64,000 nt of DNA from Ganoderma boninense (Eukaryota; Basidiomycota; Agaricomycetes; Polyporales; Polyporaceae). The notes beneath the pieces are model-generated. The model was given only the letters and a program-made list of their open reading frames with translations. It ran no database searches and was not told where the DNA came from. Both the position numbers and the translations under genes were made by a program. This document shows positions 12,701 to 24,536 of the stretch, in pieces. Within the stretch, counting starts at the first letter, position 1; each line of letters opens with the position of its first letter. Where the stretch lies: NCBI GenBank assembly GCA_002900995.3, contig CM035312.1, positions 3,182,602 to 3,246,601 of the forward strand. Direction: 5' to 3'.

Positions 12701-14538
12701 ATGACGATGCCATGCTCGTACGCCTCCAGGAACTCCTCATCTAGCAGGATCTTCCACTGCGCGTGGAATAGCTCCCTATGGCAATGTGTCGTGAACGCGC
12801 CAGTAGGTTTCCCCTTGCCAAGTTTCTTCTTGACGAAATCTTTGAATGAGTCGGGGAGCTGCCGCATCGTTACATCAAATCACAACGAGGATATTCAGAC
12901 CAGAACTCACGGATTCGAAGTAGGCCATGTGCTCAAAGCAACCATTGGATTGTTTGCTTCTGCGTTCCTTCGATTCATTCCCGAATTCGACATACAGTGG
13001 ATGGAGCTTCGCGTCACCGTAGTCCGTAAGGTGTGTTCCGTCGGAAGAAAACATTAGCGCGATGACTACTCGCTCACGATCACAATCCGGTTCTGGCGGG
13101 GAACGCTGGAGGGCTTCGTGAGCGTCGATGAATGCTGGTGATGTGTAGACCTCCCCATGCACTCGCACAGGCTCTGCCGAATTGGGTTTCCAGAACAGCT
13201 TGTAGGGCTCGAGATGGAGATGGGGGAAGACTGAGGGGTCAGTGACCCTGCTGCGTATCATGGAAACGATCTTCCGATGGCACAAGGTGATGTCCTTGTA
13301 TGAGTGGACACCTGGCTCATCGCCTTTGCTGTGTATAGGGATAGAGATCTCGACGTCCGTCTCGTACCAGTCATCTTGAATTTCCGAGCTTTCCAAGAGG
13401 GACGAGCGAGTCTCACCCGCGAGGAGCCTCTCGTTGATCTGCTTCCAGTTCAGGCCCACGAGGTCTTCTGCACAGAACCTCGGGTCGGTGAGGATCCCGA
13501 GTAGCTCTTTGAAGGTTGCCTCCGACTTCTTGGGAGAGCCACTCCAGTACCAGTGCCCGAGACGGAAGGAGGTCCAGTTGGGATAGGGATGAAATGGGGA
13601 GATGGCAGAATCGGCGCTCGACCCGGTCGACACCGAATCTGTGGCGATAGCGCGATCGAAGCACGGTTGAGGGGGATCTACGACAGGCGATGTCGAGGAC
13701 GCAGTGCAGGAAGGGTCTGGAGTGAGAGCCGGGATTTCAAGGTGTAAACTGGCTGGAGACTCGTCGACAGGATCTAGAAGAAGCTCGCGGTCGATCGCAG
13801 CCTCAGGATCATGTTTGGGGAGAGATTCGCTGCCGTACTCTCGGAAGAGACCAAACACATTTCGTTTCGTCTTCGCTGGCGTGACGTCGGCACGTTCGCG
13901 CGGCTGGGACGTACTTGGTCTCTCGACGGCGCCCATCATGTGAGACGATTCTGTCGGAAGAGATGGGCTCGGATCGGATGAGATGTCGGAGGAGGCAGGT
14001 ATGAGAGGCTCGGGGAGTGTGTCAACGTGCTTTCGCGGCCTTGATTGCCAAGGATGTGCAGCGTTGTCCCGATAACGCGCTGGCAGACGTATGTTCTCCC
14101 GTTGTGGCCGAGCATTTTGTGTCGCGGAGGGGGGTGTGGGATCACATGCAGGAGCTACCGTAAGCGAATCCGGAGGAGCAGGAGAACTCGGACCGGAGGT
14201 CTCAAGCGGGAAATGAGGTGCAGGAGGTGCGGGGACGGCGGATGCAACGGGAACGGAGGCGGACGAGGCTCGCCCGGGACCCAATTGGGTGCTATGGAAG
14301 TTGGAGTCCTCGAACAGAGACGCACGATCCCTCTTACGCCCAGCGACCATCGCGTCGCTAACACTGTCCAAGAGACGCTGCGTCATCCGTGCGACTTCAC
14401 GACATCGGTTTCTGTGCTTCAGCAGAGGCCCGCTCGATGTGAAGGTTCGACCACACCCCTCGCAAACCTCAACCTGAGATGGGAGAGGGATATGAGCAAC
14501 TCCTAATCAGTCAGAAACTGAGCCGTACGCCTCACCAT
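9789..14538 (-). mobile_element. Plavaka-type DNA transposon, transposase gene with in-frame stop
   Basis: About 13 exons on the minus strand follow the architecture of Agaricomycete Plavaka (EnSpm/CACTA-like) transposases. The parts in order are: a tiny first exon with ATG at 14538; a C2HC zinc finger (VCEGCGRTFTSSGPLLKHRN then RC) at about 14465-14400; a long disordered Pro/Ser region; and the core. The core includes GEVYTSPAFIDAHEAL, CPCPRCLIPLDRAHNLGM, VDFLHEVELGVWKS and TFKLHALGDYVSSIRT. After the core come DRDTLMRYHWGMAVGH and an acidic tail ending DNLYPGV. Introns have good GT-AG ends. The frame is interrupted by TGA at 11989-11991, just after RDIIRRIYTN where the family continues with a conserved helix, so this copy is probably dead. 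I did not locate terminal inverted repeats or target duplications, so the element boundaries are those of the gene only. Confidence 0.85.
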
Positions 14539-16144
14539 GTTCGTATGGAGAATCGCTGGTCTTTGGGCAAGAAGTTACGGTCACGGTCGCTGGCGGAGGA
14601 ACGCAAGGGAGCTGATGACGGTAGGTGGGGGTTTCCGAACCCCTCTCCCCGTGTCCTCCCTGCCACTATCCATGTACCCCGACGGCCATCGGACCGCCCC
14701 AGTGTGAACACCTACAGCCCCCGGAAGGAAAATTTCAGAGGTTCCAATGTAGATTCGGGCCCGAAGCGATTAGAAACCAGTGGGGGCCACGAACATTCGA
14801 TGAAGCACGATTTCGGAGATAGGTCAGCTTCGCCAGTGTAACGACCTCAAGCGAGAGGATTCACAGCATGCTCAGTACGAGAAGCGGGCTGGAAGATTGG
14901 ATATAGTATGTATGGATGGACGAACACCACGGAGGAAGAGAGAAAAATGTCTGCGAGCATGCGAGACACCGAGGGAAAAAAACAGGGCGGGTCAACCCGA
15001 GGTAAGGCGAGGCAGGCATGTGGCGCACACGTCGTGGCACATCAGGCGCGGCGGCAAGAAGGGTCTGCGGGAAGAGTTGCGGGAAAGCCATCTGGCAGCG
15101 TCGCCGACGACCGCTGGAGCAGCGGTGGGCATGCATGTCCGTCCATCGGCGTGTATGTGAGTCTGTAGCAGGGGTTCGGCAGGCGCATAGCCAAAAGTCT
15201 CAGAAGCTTCAACCACGACACGCCCCTCCGTCACAGCGACCTTCATCTCACCCTCGCGTGCGGGAGAGGAGGGAGAGGTACGTCTTGACGCTCAAAAAGG
15301 AAAGCACAAGACGCGAGAACGGGCAGCTCCGTTGTTGCGTTCGCTGTCTTGACGGCCGCAAAAGGCGTTGCGGAAGGTGGGAGGCATCCGTGCTCCGAAC
15401 CCCGCGAATCACGGGGGCGGTCTTCTCGAGCGTTGCAGGAGTAGGCGGCGGTGGTGTCTGCCGTCCGCGATGGGGAGGGCGACACTGTCAGATGGCAGCA
15501 CCGTTGCCAAAGCGCAGGACCGCCGGCGTCGTCAGAATTCTCCTTCAGTACAGCGCGCGAAAACTGCCGGGAAAAGTCTCAGCATCGAAAACACCTGTGG
15601 GCCAAGCAGGAACGCACCACTAAAGGTTTCGATGTTCTTCCTCTCGTGCACGTCATTCCCACGAACCTTCGGCGATGCGAGCATGGACATGGGTACTCGC
15701 GAACCTGGACCCCTCTGCGCACCCGTCAGGGTCAGAGTCCAAGTCCGAGTCCGAATCGGAGCTGGATCGGAGTACTAGTCGGAATCCTCCTGTCCTTCTC
15801 GATGTCCGCATGCTCTTCCTCGTCCCTCACCGTTGGTCATCCACTCATCCTCGATATCAACACCAGTCGTCCGCTCGCCATCCAGGCCCTTGGCTTTGTC
15901 AGTTTCCTTGCTTCCCCGCGCTTCCCGACAGGACACAGATACATTGCTGCGCTTCTCGTGTTTCTCGGGTTCTGGCGCTTTGACCCTTCGCCATCCTTTC
16001 TAGCGGATCCTCATATCCTTAGAACGCACAAGGCCCCGAATCAGAGCCCGCCTTGCCTCCGCGGGTGCACGCAGAAACTGTCACTTCAGGAGCGCCCTTG
16101 ACTGTCTCGGTTGAACTTCGACATCTGCACGCAAAACCCGTTAT
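14539..16144. other. No supported gene
   Basis: Long overlapping open frames occur on the plus strand (15018-15623 and 15451-16101), but several overlap in different frames, have low-complexity Arg/Ser composition and lack splice or domain signals. This is what GC-rich non-coding DNA gives. At about 15728-15775 there is a short run coding alternating Ser and Asp/Glu. I see nothing else to support. Confidence 0.4.
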
Positions 16145-17440
16145 CTATGGCCGAACAACCATGCATAATTGCGGCATACCTGACGCTCTATTCTCAACTG
16201 CGGTTTCGCCTCGCCTCTCTACACATTCTGGCGCCGTAGTGCCGTACAGCTCACCGGTGAGCGTGGTCACACTGCCGTCATCGCCGAGCAGGTCGACTGA
16301 GCACCCCTGAGGAGCCTTGGGCTCCAACGACAATCCCGCACCCTCTGCCCGAGACTCGCCAATGGCAGGCGCCTCGAATGAAGGCGGTTTGGGAGTGTCC
16401 CCGGTGGTGGGACCTGTTGAGCTCTCGAGAGCCATGTCCACCTTTACCGGTTTTCATAAGCTCGCCAATGACGTAGTAAATAGTCCTCGGTGGACTCGGC
16501 AGGGAGACCAGAAGCGGCATGCGATTGCGGCTCGTCGACCTGCATCTTGTCGGCCTTGTCGCCACTAGATGGCGCAGGTTGCGAGGCAAGGTCCAGCGTC
16601 GTCTCACGCTTCAAGCGAACCATCTTCGTCGAAGAGTATGGTCGAGACAGCTGGCAGAGATCCCCCGTGATCTTGACGAACGCCTCCGGGTCGCGAAGAG
16701 CTGAGTTGCAACCAGAAACAAAGGCGCCGATGTCGACGACACAAGTCCGGGGGTGAGAGCAGAAGCGCTTCGCCTCCTGAGGTGCTGGAGTGTGTTCTGG
16801 TTCTCGATGACATGCCGTACGACGATGGCGATGTAAGACTGAATCCCTACGCCGCTCTGAGTGTCGGATGACTCGCGCAGGTATGGAAAATGGAGGAAAC
16901 GCTGTTCCGTTTCACGAACGCCTCTGCGATGTCGGCATCCCGGGTCAGGAAGCCGGTCAGCCTAAGGACAAAGATGAGCTCGTCCTTGGGTACTGTCGGG
17001 ACGCCGAGAAGGCGCACGGAGAATTTGAAGAGCGTGTTCCGGGCTTCACTATAACGCGAGCCCTGAGCGATCGACTCGCGGTCAATCAGCTCATCTTCCT
17101 TTGGCAAGGCAACAGAACGAGGAGAGTCTCCGAGGACCAAGAGGGATTCAATGACAAGCAACTGTGCAGGCAACCACCTGGGGATGGTAGGCTGACCACC
17201 CTCGGCGGGGTTGGAAAGCAGCAGAGAGACGAGGACGCTCATGAAGGTTTCCGCCTACTTCTCCGGCATTTGGGCAGCGACACCGCCTGACACCGTCGCT
17301 CATTCAGCAAGAGCTACATCAGAACAAGCCAGTTACTCACCCGTCGTGAGCCGCAGCTGCATCCGAATGTCGTCGACCAAGTTTGATCAGCCCCGTTAGA
17401 TCATTCGCCCTTAGCTGAAGCACTCTTCTCCGCGATGTCC
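16145..17440 (-). pseudogene. TOM1: TOM1/HUWE1-type HECT E3 ubiquitin ligase relic (N-terminal armadillo region)
   Basis: Minus-strand peptides match the N-terminal helical (DUF908/DUF913) region of fungal Tom1, the orthologue of human HUWE1. They include PRWLPAQLLVIESLLVLGDS, PRSVALPKEDE, FSVRLLGVPTVPKDELIFVL and AEAFVKRNSV at 17242-16870, then VVRHVIENQNTLQHLRRRS, DPEAFVKITGDLCQLSRPYS and YYVIGELMKTG. These blocks are in the right order but occupy all three frames between about 16870 and 16440, with stops between them, so the copy is broken at several points. An upstream exon with a GTGAGT donor lies near 17340. Full Tom1 is over 3000 residues, and only a few hundred codons are present, with no HECT domain. 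It is best read as a duplicated, truncated and decayed fragment. A functional Tom1 should exist elsewhere in the genome. Confidence 0.8.
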
Positions 17441-18648
17441 TCGCGCGTCGCGCTCGTATCAGCAACGCTAGGAGGACGGATGAGAATCCGCCACTCCAGA
17501 AGGCATCATACCACACGTGAATCCCGCACGCAGTTGAGTGACCGGTAGGTGGGCTCTACCCTGTCCGTCTTCATTCAGTCCATGGACTGCTAGTTCTCGA
17601 AATCAAACGACATACTGGTCTCTTCGGCGAACATCTCTAGGTCTGGCATGACCGGATGCTAGATCTCACGTTTCTGAGGATGAGGTAGATAAAATCAGCC
17701 CCTGCGATCCATCGCACAAGTGAAGGTATCACTACTTCTCTGGTTCAGAACTCTCCGGGTTTCTCCACGACAACCCCGTCCACGAACGTCCACTATTCCT
17801 GCGCGATTCCGGGGCACGGAATCGCACCCCTCAGTATAGGTACCATGTGGGCCTCTGACGGACAAAATCGCTATGCAATGCCGTCCACGCCGACCAACGC
17901 AACGATAAAGTTCACACGCAAAGTCGTGAATGCACTCGTCGCCGAGAATAGAGCTGTTTGTCTCTAAGTCAATATGCATTTCAGAGCTCCCCTCTTCCGA
18001 TATAATTACGAACTTACTTGACACGGCCGACGTACACGCACCCTATTTACTTTCCTCACACCTGCGCCTGCAACGCCAGCGTCTGTGAAAAGACACCATG
18101 CACGCTATATCAGCCGACGCTCAGTCCCGAGCAAACATATCGAATGCTCACCAAGTCACACCTCCGATAGTTCCTGAAAAGGTTGCCAGGAAGATCGGAG
18201 AGATCATCGAACAGTCGCAACGAAAGGCATGACGCCTAGCGCTTTCTGTGAAAACCATCCCACATCAGGAAACCTTCCGCAACACAGAAGTCTACAAGCT
18301 TACCGTCGACAGGGATGGTTTTCATTTCGAGCATCGAAGTAGACTGCGAGGAGCGGTGGAGGTTTGACCTAAGGCGAGCTGTCAGCCGTACAAACGTCTC
18401 GAAATACCAAGTCCGTGCTTACTTGAGAGAACACTGCCCGTGTCGCCGGATGGGTAAATCTCCGATATCAATCTTGACATCCTCGCCCGGAGTCTGAGTC
18501 GGCTATGCAGCTGCGATCTGCACTCGAGGACTTGCGCTCAGTGCGTCATGGGGAAAGGTATCCCCCTTGTGGACCAGACGGTGCGGCAAGGATGCTTTGA
18601 GTCTCACGGACAGCAGAGGCGAGGAACGGAGGAAGGAGTAGGCCCAAA
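17441..18648. other. No supported gene
   Basis: A minus-strand open frame at 17695-18024 (109 codons) has no recognisable motif and no convincing splice partners. On the minus strand, sequence at about 17440-17490 reads SATREDIAEKSASAKGE and may be a further scrap of the TOM1 relic. The region also continues, beyond 18649, the gene lying inside the inverted-repeat arm (a minus-strand frame to 18503). Nothing else is supported. Confidence 0.35.
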
Positions 18649-19304
18649 CGTTAGCAGACTCAAGGGAGGGAGCAAGGCTTGTCGCCGGAATCGACACATG
18701 GAACTCACCATATTTTCTTAATCCTGCAGACTTCGTGGTTCCCGTTGTCGAGGCAACTTGCTAATGCACCTTTCTAGTCTTCTCTTCCCGGGTGGACAGC
18801 ACTGATGAAGATATCTGGTCGTCTTGCAGCTCTGGCCGCTTATCGAAGCCGGTCTGGAGAGTAGAATGTCAGCTTCAGCTCTGGGTTGGGTGGTAGAGGG
18901 CGTGGCTGGCGACTCGATGTTGGGTTGACCAACCCCAGTGGCACTAGCTCGTCCCGCAGCGGGTCCAGAGACGGGAATGATAAACAAACAAAATGCGCAA
19001 TGTACGCACCAATGAATCCACTAGAGTCCACAGCGATGGCGATGCGTGGCGACGTGTTCTTCGTATTGCGCGTCATCAGGTGGCGGAAAAGCTGCACGCC
19101 GCGTGCAATACCGAAGGCTGTACGTACATCGCGGAGCTGCGCGCACCCGGTGTTGGGTAGACCAACCCAGGCGCACCCAGCTCATCCCACAACGCGCGTA
19201 ACAGACACCAGGATACACACTGAAGGAAAGCGGCAAGAAAGACGGTCAGGATGGACATCCTGGAAACCTGAACCAGCAGCTAACGTACCGTGGGCGTGGA
19301 CAGC
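18649..19304 (-). repeat. 656-bp inverted repeat, arm A (contains most of a small spliced gene)
   Basis: This segment is the reverse complement of 32840-33495: the lengths are equal (656 bp) and the open frames inside are identical, so it appears perfect or nearly so. Arm A holds part of a minus-strand gene whose first exon begins outside the repeat at ATG 19378 (MTTDDLTRTLQWVREGFTQL) and ends at a GTACGT donor. A second exon encodes LRDVRTAFGIARGVQLFRHL and ends in DSSGFIG before GTGCGTAC. Because arm A includes the intact first exon and arm B cuts into it, arm A looks like the source. The product is unrecognised. It also carries two versions of the short repeat also found at 5.9 kb. Confidence 0.9.
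19137..19193 (-). repeat. 57-bp short repeat, copy 2
   Basis: It matches 5895-5951 at 56 of 57 positions. In this gene it sits immediately before a possible acceptor (GCGCGCAG) that would open the exon reading LRDVRTAFGIARGVQ, so it may lie in an intron. Read straight through, it codes LWDELGAPGLVYPTPGAR. A diverged version at 18913-18962 lies on the other side of the same exon. Confidence 0.8.
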
Positions 19305-20103
19305 CATCCTAGGACAAACAATTGAGTGAAGCCTTCCCGCACCCACTGGAGGGTCCTTGTCAGGTCGTCGGTCGTCATGATGCTGGTGCCAGTTGGACGA
19401 GCGGTGAGAGATGTGGGTGGGCGTCAAAGTGCGGTTGCACACTTACATCCGGCACTTTTACCCGCTGACCGATGAGCGCTTGAGCGATGCGATATTCACC
19501 TTCAAACAATGCCTTCGCGGCGGTTCTGTTCATTCATGTCCAGCAATAAATACCAAAGGTCGAAAGCGAACATCAACAAGGCAACAATGCGCGACATCCC
19601 GTTGTCCCTGGCGGCCCAACACCTGTAGTCGAGTCGACCGCGCCGTCCTGTACAGGCTGTACTATACCCAGACGTCCATTGGACTTGAGGTAGGGTGGCA
19701 TCCTCCAGACCATGGCTCAACACAGAGTGGCCCCTTAGCTCTCCGCGCTTTCTCACATTTGTTTTATCCCCTTGGTGCTGAGGTCCAGCCCATCTCATTA
19801 CGTCTCGAAATCACTCATCCCGGCGTCTGGTCGTCGTGCATTATGCCCCATAGTCTCCGTTTCCAATTACCTCTCGCTCGCAGGACAATTCAACTAGTGG
19901 TGTACTGGCGATTTCATATGTACGTATGACGAGGCGATACAAGAGTTTCACCAACACATAGTTTTCAGGAAACATCAGTTCAACGATTGCGGCTGACTCG
20001 AAGGAGCTCGCGATCACACCAGCTGCGCTTGACACTCTACACTATGGCATGGATCAAGTTAATGAAGGTATAGCTCAGGAGAGACTGAGGGCTTCACTTA
20101 CCT

Positions 20104-21650
20104 TTACGAGACAGCATGCTCCTCGTGATCAGTTCCGGCGGTCGTCTTGTCAGGAACAACGACCTCATGGTCGGGAACGAGGGTGAACTGCCTCGCAAGT
20201 GACAGGATGGTACTCAGCTCATGAGGCATCAGAGAATAAGCCATCAATGCGCATTGCCTCGTTGTTCCTCCGGCACTAGATCGACTAAATGAAGTGTCGA
20301 TAGGTGGAAGTTCTGGATGGTCGTTTGGGGGTGTCTTAATGACGAGAGTGCCGCTCTCGTCATATGTCACCAACTGCATACCGAAAAGAAGCACAGCTCG
20401 GAGTGCCTTTCCCCGTCGGTGGTTAGCAATGAGGGCCTGAATGCGATGACGTAGAGGAGTTCGTACCGCAGCTGCTGCCAGACCGATTGCCCCGAAAGGA
20501 AATGCTCCTCCATCACATGGGGCCCGTGCACGTAGTCCTTGCACCTCCATCCCACCACGAATAGCATGCATATGGCACGACATGGGACCAAGAACGAATA
20601 CAGAATGGTAGAGGTCCTACACAACAGTAAGTACAACTCATTGGCAGAGGAGAATCAATCAACGCACGTGGGAACTAGAGCTGCCGGGATACCGACCGTC
20701 TTGCACCATTTGCTTACAGAGCATTGACCACTCTGAAAAGCTAGAGAAGCCGCCAGTCAAGCGCTTGAGATGGGTTTCGACGGTCTCCAGGGCGGTAGAA
20801 GCAAAACAGTCCAACCATGCTGCCACACTCTCGGCTGCCTTTCAATGTTGTAAATAAGAGAGAGGATCACAACGACGGCATGCGAAACTCACATGCGCCT
20901 GAACAAGGGATCCGTCTTTCTCTGACCATGATGGCTCGCCATACACAGCCGTCCATACGTGCCGGAGGAGATCAACGAATGCGTCACTGTGCCAGTCCCA
21001 TGGATTGCTCCTTGTTCCGAGATATCTCAAAAGAGTGGGTATAAATTTGAGTCGCCAGGGATCACAGTTGTAGAAGGACTCGGGTTGCGATCGAGTGCCT
21101 TCCAGAAACTGCTCAAAATTGTGGTCTCCACCTTGCCGGTCGGAGGGATAGGACCAAGCGTGAATTGCGAACTTGTTGAAGGTATTTAGTACTTGGTCAA
21201 TTATTGTACCAGGAAAGGAGACTTACGTCGTCACTCATAAATTCAGAGTCGTTGTCATGGTACGGTTCAGGACTAGACATTCCAGGGAATGTTGTACCCT
21301 GAAACATGGGCGTTGAGTACTCGGTAAATTATGCCGTTTGAACACGAACACGGCTATTGATCTTGACAGACGACTTTGCGAAGTCGCCGGATTTATCAGC
21401 CCGACGGTGGTCAGGTGTTAGTGGTAGAAGTAGGTCGCTTGGGAGTTCGAAGAAGTAGTCGTCGCTGCACTGCCGAGGCGGAATGTCATATTCCGAACGG
21501 CAGGCAGCAACAGACTTTGAGAGGTTATCTATTAACAAAACAAGTGCTGAAGAGGGGACAGGAGACTTACGTCGTCGCTCAAAAGTTGAGAGTCCTGATC
21601 ATGCATCGGTTCGGGGCTAGGGCTCCTGGCGGTGGTGGCACCCTGACACT
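20104..21650 (-). CDS. Multi-exon protein of unknown function with two similar acidic exons
   Basis: Minus-strand exons assemble as follows: an acidic exon (SPSPEPMHDQDSQLLSDD) ending at GTAAGT near 21570; a middle exon (about 21535-21350) with CSDDYFFELPSDLLLPL; a second acidic exon (SSPEPYHDNDSEFMSDD) near 21290-21230; and a 100-codon exon from about 21180 (FNKFAIHAWSYPSD through WDWHSDAFVDLLRHVWTAVY). A C-terminal block follows with GGAFPFGAIGLAAAA, a short intron and ALIANHRRGKALRAV, ending at the stop at 20104. The FPFGAIGLAAAAV motif and overall layout resemble large Agaricomycete families of unknown function, but I cannot assign a Pfam name safely. The first exon is uncertain and may lie up to 21967. 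Confidence 0.5.
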
Positions 21651-24536
21651 GAGGAGTTAAATCAGTTATGTTGTATCGTTCGCAGAGTGTGAAGAATCCG
21701 AACACGCACATAACTGGTCGTGTGGTTGGGTGCATCGTTGCATCCAGTAGACTGTATTTCGATCACGAGACCAGAGTCGAGGACATGTTTAGTCCATCGC
21801 CTCTCCTTGCGTTGCCAGGTCGCCAACTCCGTTCTGCCATTTATGACATTTGTCGAGTACCTGTACCACGATGGCGAGTCAGTGTGAGAGCTAAGCACTC
21901 TGCTGGGAGACTCGAGGTATCTAGTGGCTGTAAATAACTCCTGGCACCTACCCTGCGCCTTCCACATTCACACTCTCATTGAGAGAAGCCGCGCTGCGAA
22001 GAAGAGGATCCTATATAATCGAGCCTCGGGAGTTAGAAGGCTCGAATTAACGGTAAGATGTGGCAGACCGCACCTGCATATGGCTTCTACGGTGCCAAAT
22101 TCCCAGGATCTGGAGCAGTTGTGGGCGTGGTATCACCTCCAAGCACGAGGGGTTCGGGGACTAGGAAGATGGGTATCTTCAAGTTCAAAGCCTCTCCATG
22201 CCGCGGGACTCCGAGTCAGACTCAGGCCCAGACTCGACCGAAGCTGGTGCCGCCAGCTGCTACCGTGACGGGGAGTTCAGCAGTACACTTCCATGCATGC
22301 GTTCCCCGAGACGCAGCTCACCGTTTCTCGTTCATGGACCCGAACTCAGGAATATCTTCATCCGACTCGAATGGGTCGGGGAGCCTTGACGATTCGAGGC
22401 CAAAGTGCACGGAACCGAGCAGGACAATAAACGAATATGCCTTCAGTGATGGTAAATTGGGAAGCCCAATATACCGTCATAGGTCGCGTTGAAACGTGGC
22501 GGCTTCAAGTTACCGCCAGGAAGAAGGCCGTTGTGGAAAAGCCTGCGATCATTGCTTCTTCCTATTCGCAACGTTCCTCTGTGCTAGTTAATTCAGGTGT
22601 CGGAACAAGTCTGCTAAGGAGTATCGGAATCCTCACCAGCCCTGTATTCCGAAGTCGTCAGGTTGAAGTTGGGCTATCTTTCGAGTCCAGGTGAAGCCTT
22701 ACGAGCGAGGTAAACTTGAAATGTTAATCAGTACTAGCTGGCCAACGCCTGGTAAGCAGCGCTTACAACTGATTCACACGCGGAAATCGGAGAACACGCT
22801 CCTTGCTTCGCCGCTCGACCTCCGATGCTGACATCTCGCCACCTCCGCCTGGTTTCCATGCCTTCGCCGCCTACCAATCCGAGTCCCCGTTGGCCGTTCT
22901 CACAATGGCCACCCACTGGCAGGAGCGGGGATGACCACCTAATCCGAATCCCCATTGGCCGTTCTCACAATGCCACCCAAGATCGGGGCCGAATTTGATG
23001 AATCCGGTCAAACTCAAACCCAACGCTTCATCAAACCTTTATGGAGCAGAAGTTCTGTCAATTTCCTGCCGGTAAGTCCTTCCATGCAGTGGTAGAACAA
23101 GGCTACGCACAGCGCGAGCAAACCTAGGGCCAATGTCATGTCCGTCTCGGCCGATTGCATCACAAGTTCAAGCGCAGTACCCCGGGTGCTCGACACGAAG
23201 GAGCGAGTTTTCCGTGTATAGACGGGTGTGGCCAGGGACGAGGGGTGGCGTCAGTGACGTCATCCGACGCGATATGTTCAAGCTGCCACGACTTTACTTA
23301 CTACGTCGCCGTCTTACAGGCGTAGAGTAGAATTAGGATCCGCTCTCCACCTCATCGTCCTGCTGCTCACTTATAGAGTCATGCGCTAACCGCGGCAGCT
23401 CCGATTGACAAGCAACAGGCAATGGGAGGGGCTAAAGGTATGAAGGGTGCCCGTGCAACTTGAGGTATGTCGTGGACGTCACGTCACATCTTCCAACCAT
23501 AAATACAGGTTGAACATGAGGCGAGCAAGCGCATGGCCCTCTAGACTGTTTCGTCTCGCAGGACGTGTCTGCTCAGATAAGTTCATGTAAAGAATCTCCG
23601 TACCTGTGTGGTAAGCCCTATCTCTCTATCTCTCTGGTTTTGAGGTCGCCGCGGCTCGTCTTCCATGCGTTCTCAGGCACTGGGATGCTTTCTCGCGCTC
23701 CTCCGGAATGGAGCATCGCCAACACGAAGGATCACCGTTGACTATGTCACCGTCGACGAGAGAGAGGCCGTCATACCTGTGACCCTCGATGAGGCTCTTC
23801 CCGTCACTTGTATACCTCGAATCCCGCCTCCGCGGTTATCATGTCATACACCTCTGGGTTTAATGCCTCTACCCTGATACCTCCCGCAACCGTCGAGGAT
23901 GTGCCGCATAACATCACGAACGATATGCAATCTCTACCCCCTGCTTCCCCACTCACACCCGGTAGTTCTTAGCCATTGGAATACAGGTGCGATTGAGAAG
24001 GAGCTGACTGTCTGTCCTCTGAGGATCGTGAGGTCGTGAGTGGCATTCGATTTGATTTCATACGGGTAGCCCCTCGTCCCTTCAATTGAGCACGCTCTCA
24101 TGACCGCGCGCTCATAAGCCATGGAACAGCGTTCACATGCCCGGTAGACATGTTGTTGCTGATGATATCCGTTATGCACCATTCGGAGCAACATTGTAGA
24201 CGGTTTCTACAATCAGTACCGAAGGGGACAACGCAAAGGTGAGACAAAAGATGCCAGACTTTACTACCCATTGAACGAAGCCTAGGCTTGTTAACCACGT
24301 GCAGTACGAATGTAACATCCTCTACAAGATAGAAATACTTCGAAAGACAGACGTGGTAAGGCGGTTGTCGATTTTGGAGCCTATTGTAGGTCGACAATGA
24401 AGGGAGAACACGCGAGCAGCGTCAATGGTACTCACATAGGATGTACGGCGGCAAAACAGCCCAAAGCAACTCTCGCCATTCATCTCTGCCAAAAAACATC
24501 AGCCACTTTGACGATGGTAAGTACACACTTAGATAC
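21651..24536. other. No firm gene; short duplications
   Basis: Overlapping plus-strand frames at 22034-22492 include a Ser/Asp-rich start (MPRDSESDSGPDSTEAGAA) but lack a continuation. At 22880-22990 a segment of about 37 bp (TCCGAGTCCCCGTTGGCC and onward) occurs twice with a few changes, about 63 bp apart. A minus-strand frame of 99 codons at 24098-24397 is unrecognised. Nothing else could be supported. Confidence 0.35.

Noticed and set aside
15018..16101. Two long plus-strand open frames (201 and 216 codons)
   Set aside because: They overlap in different frames, are rich in Arg, Ser and Pro, have no splice context or motif, and look like the usual by-products of GC-rich non-coding DNA.
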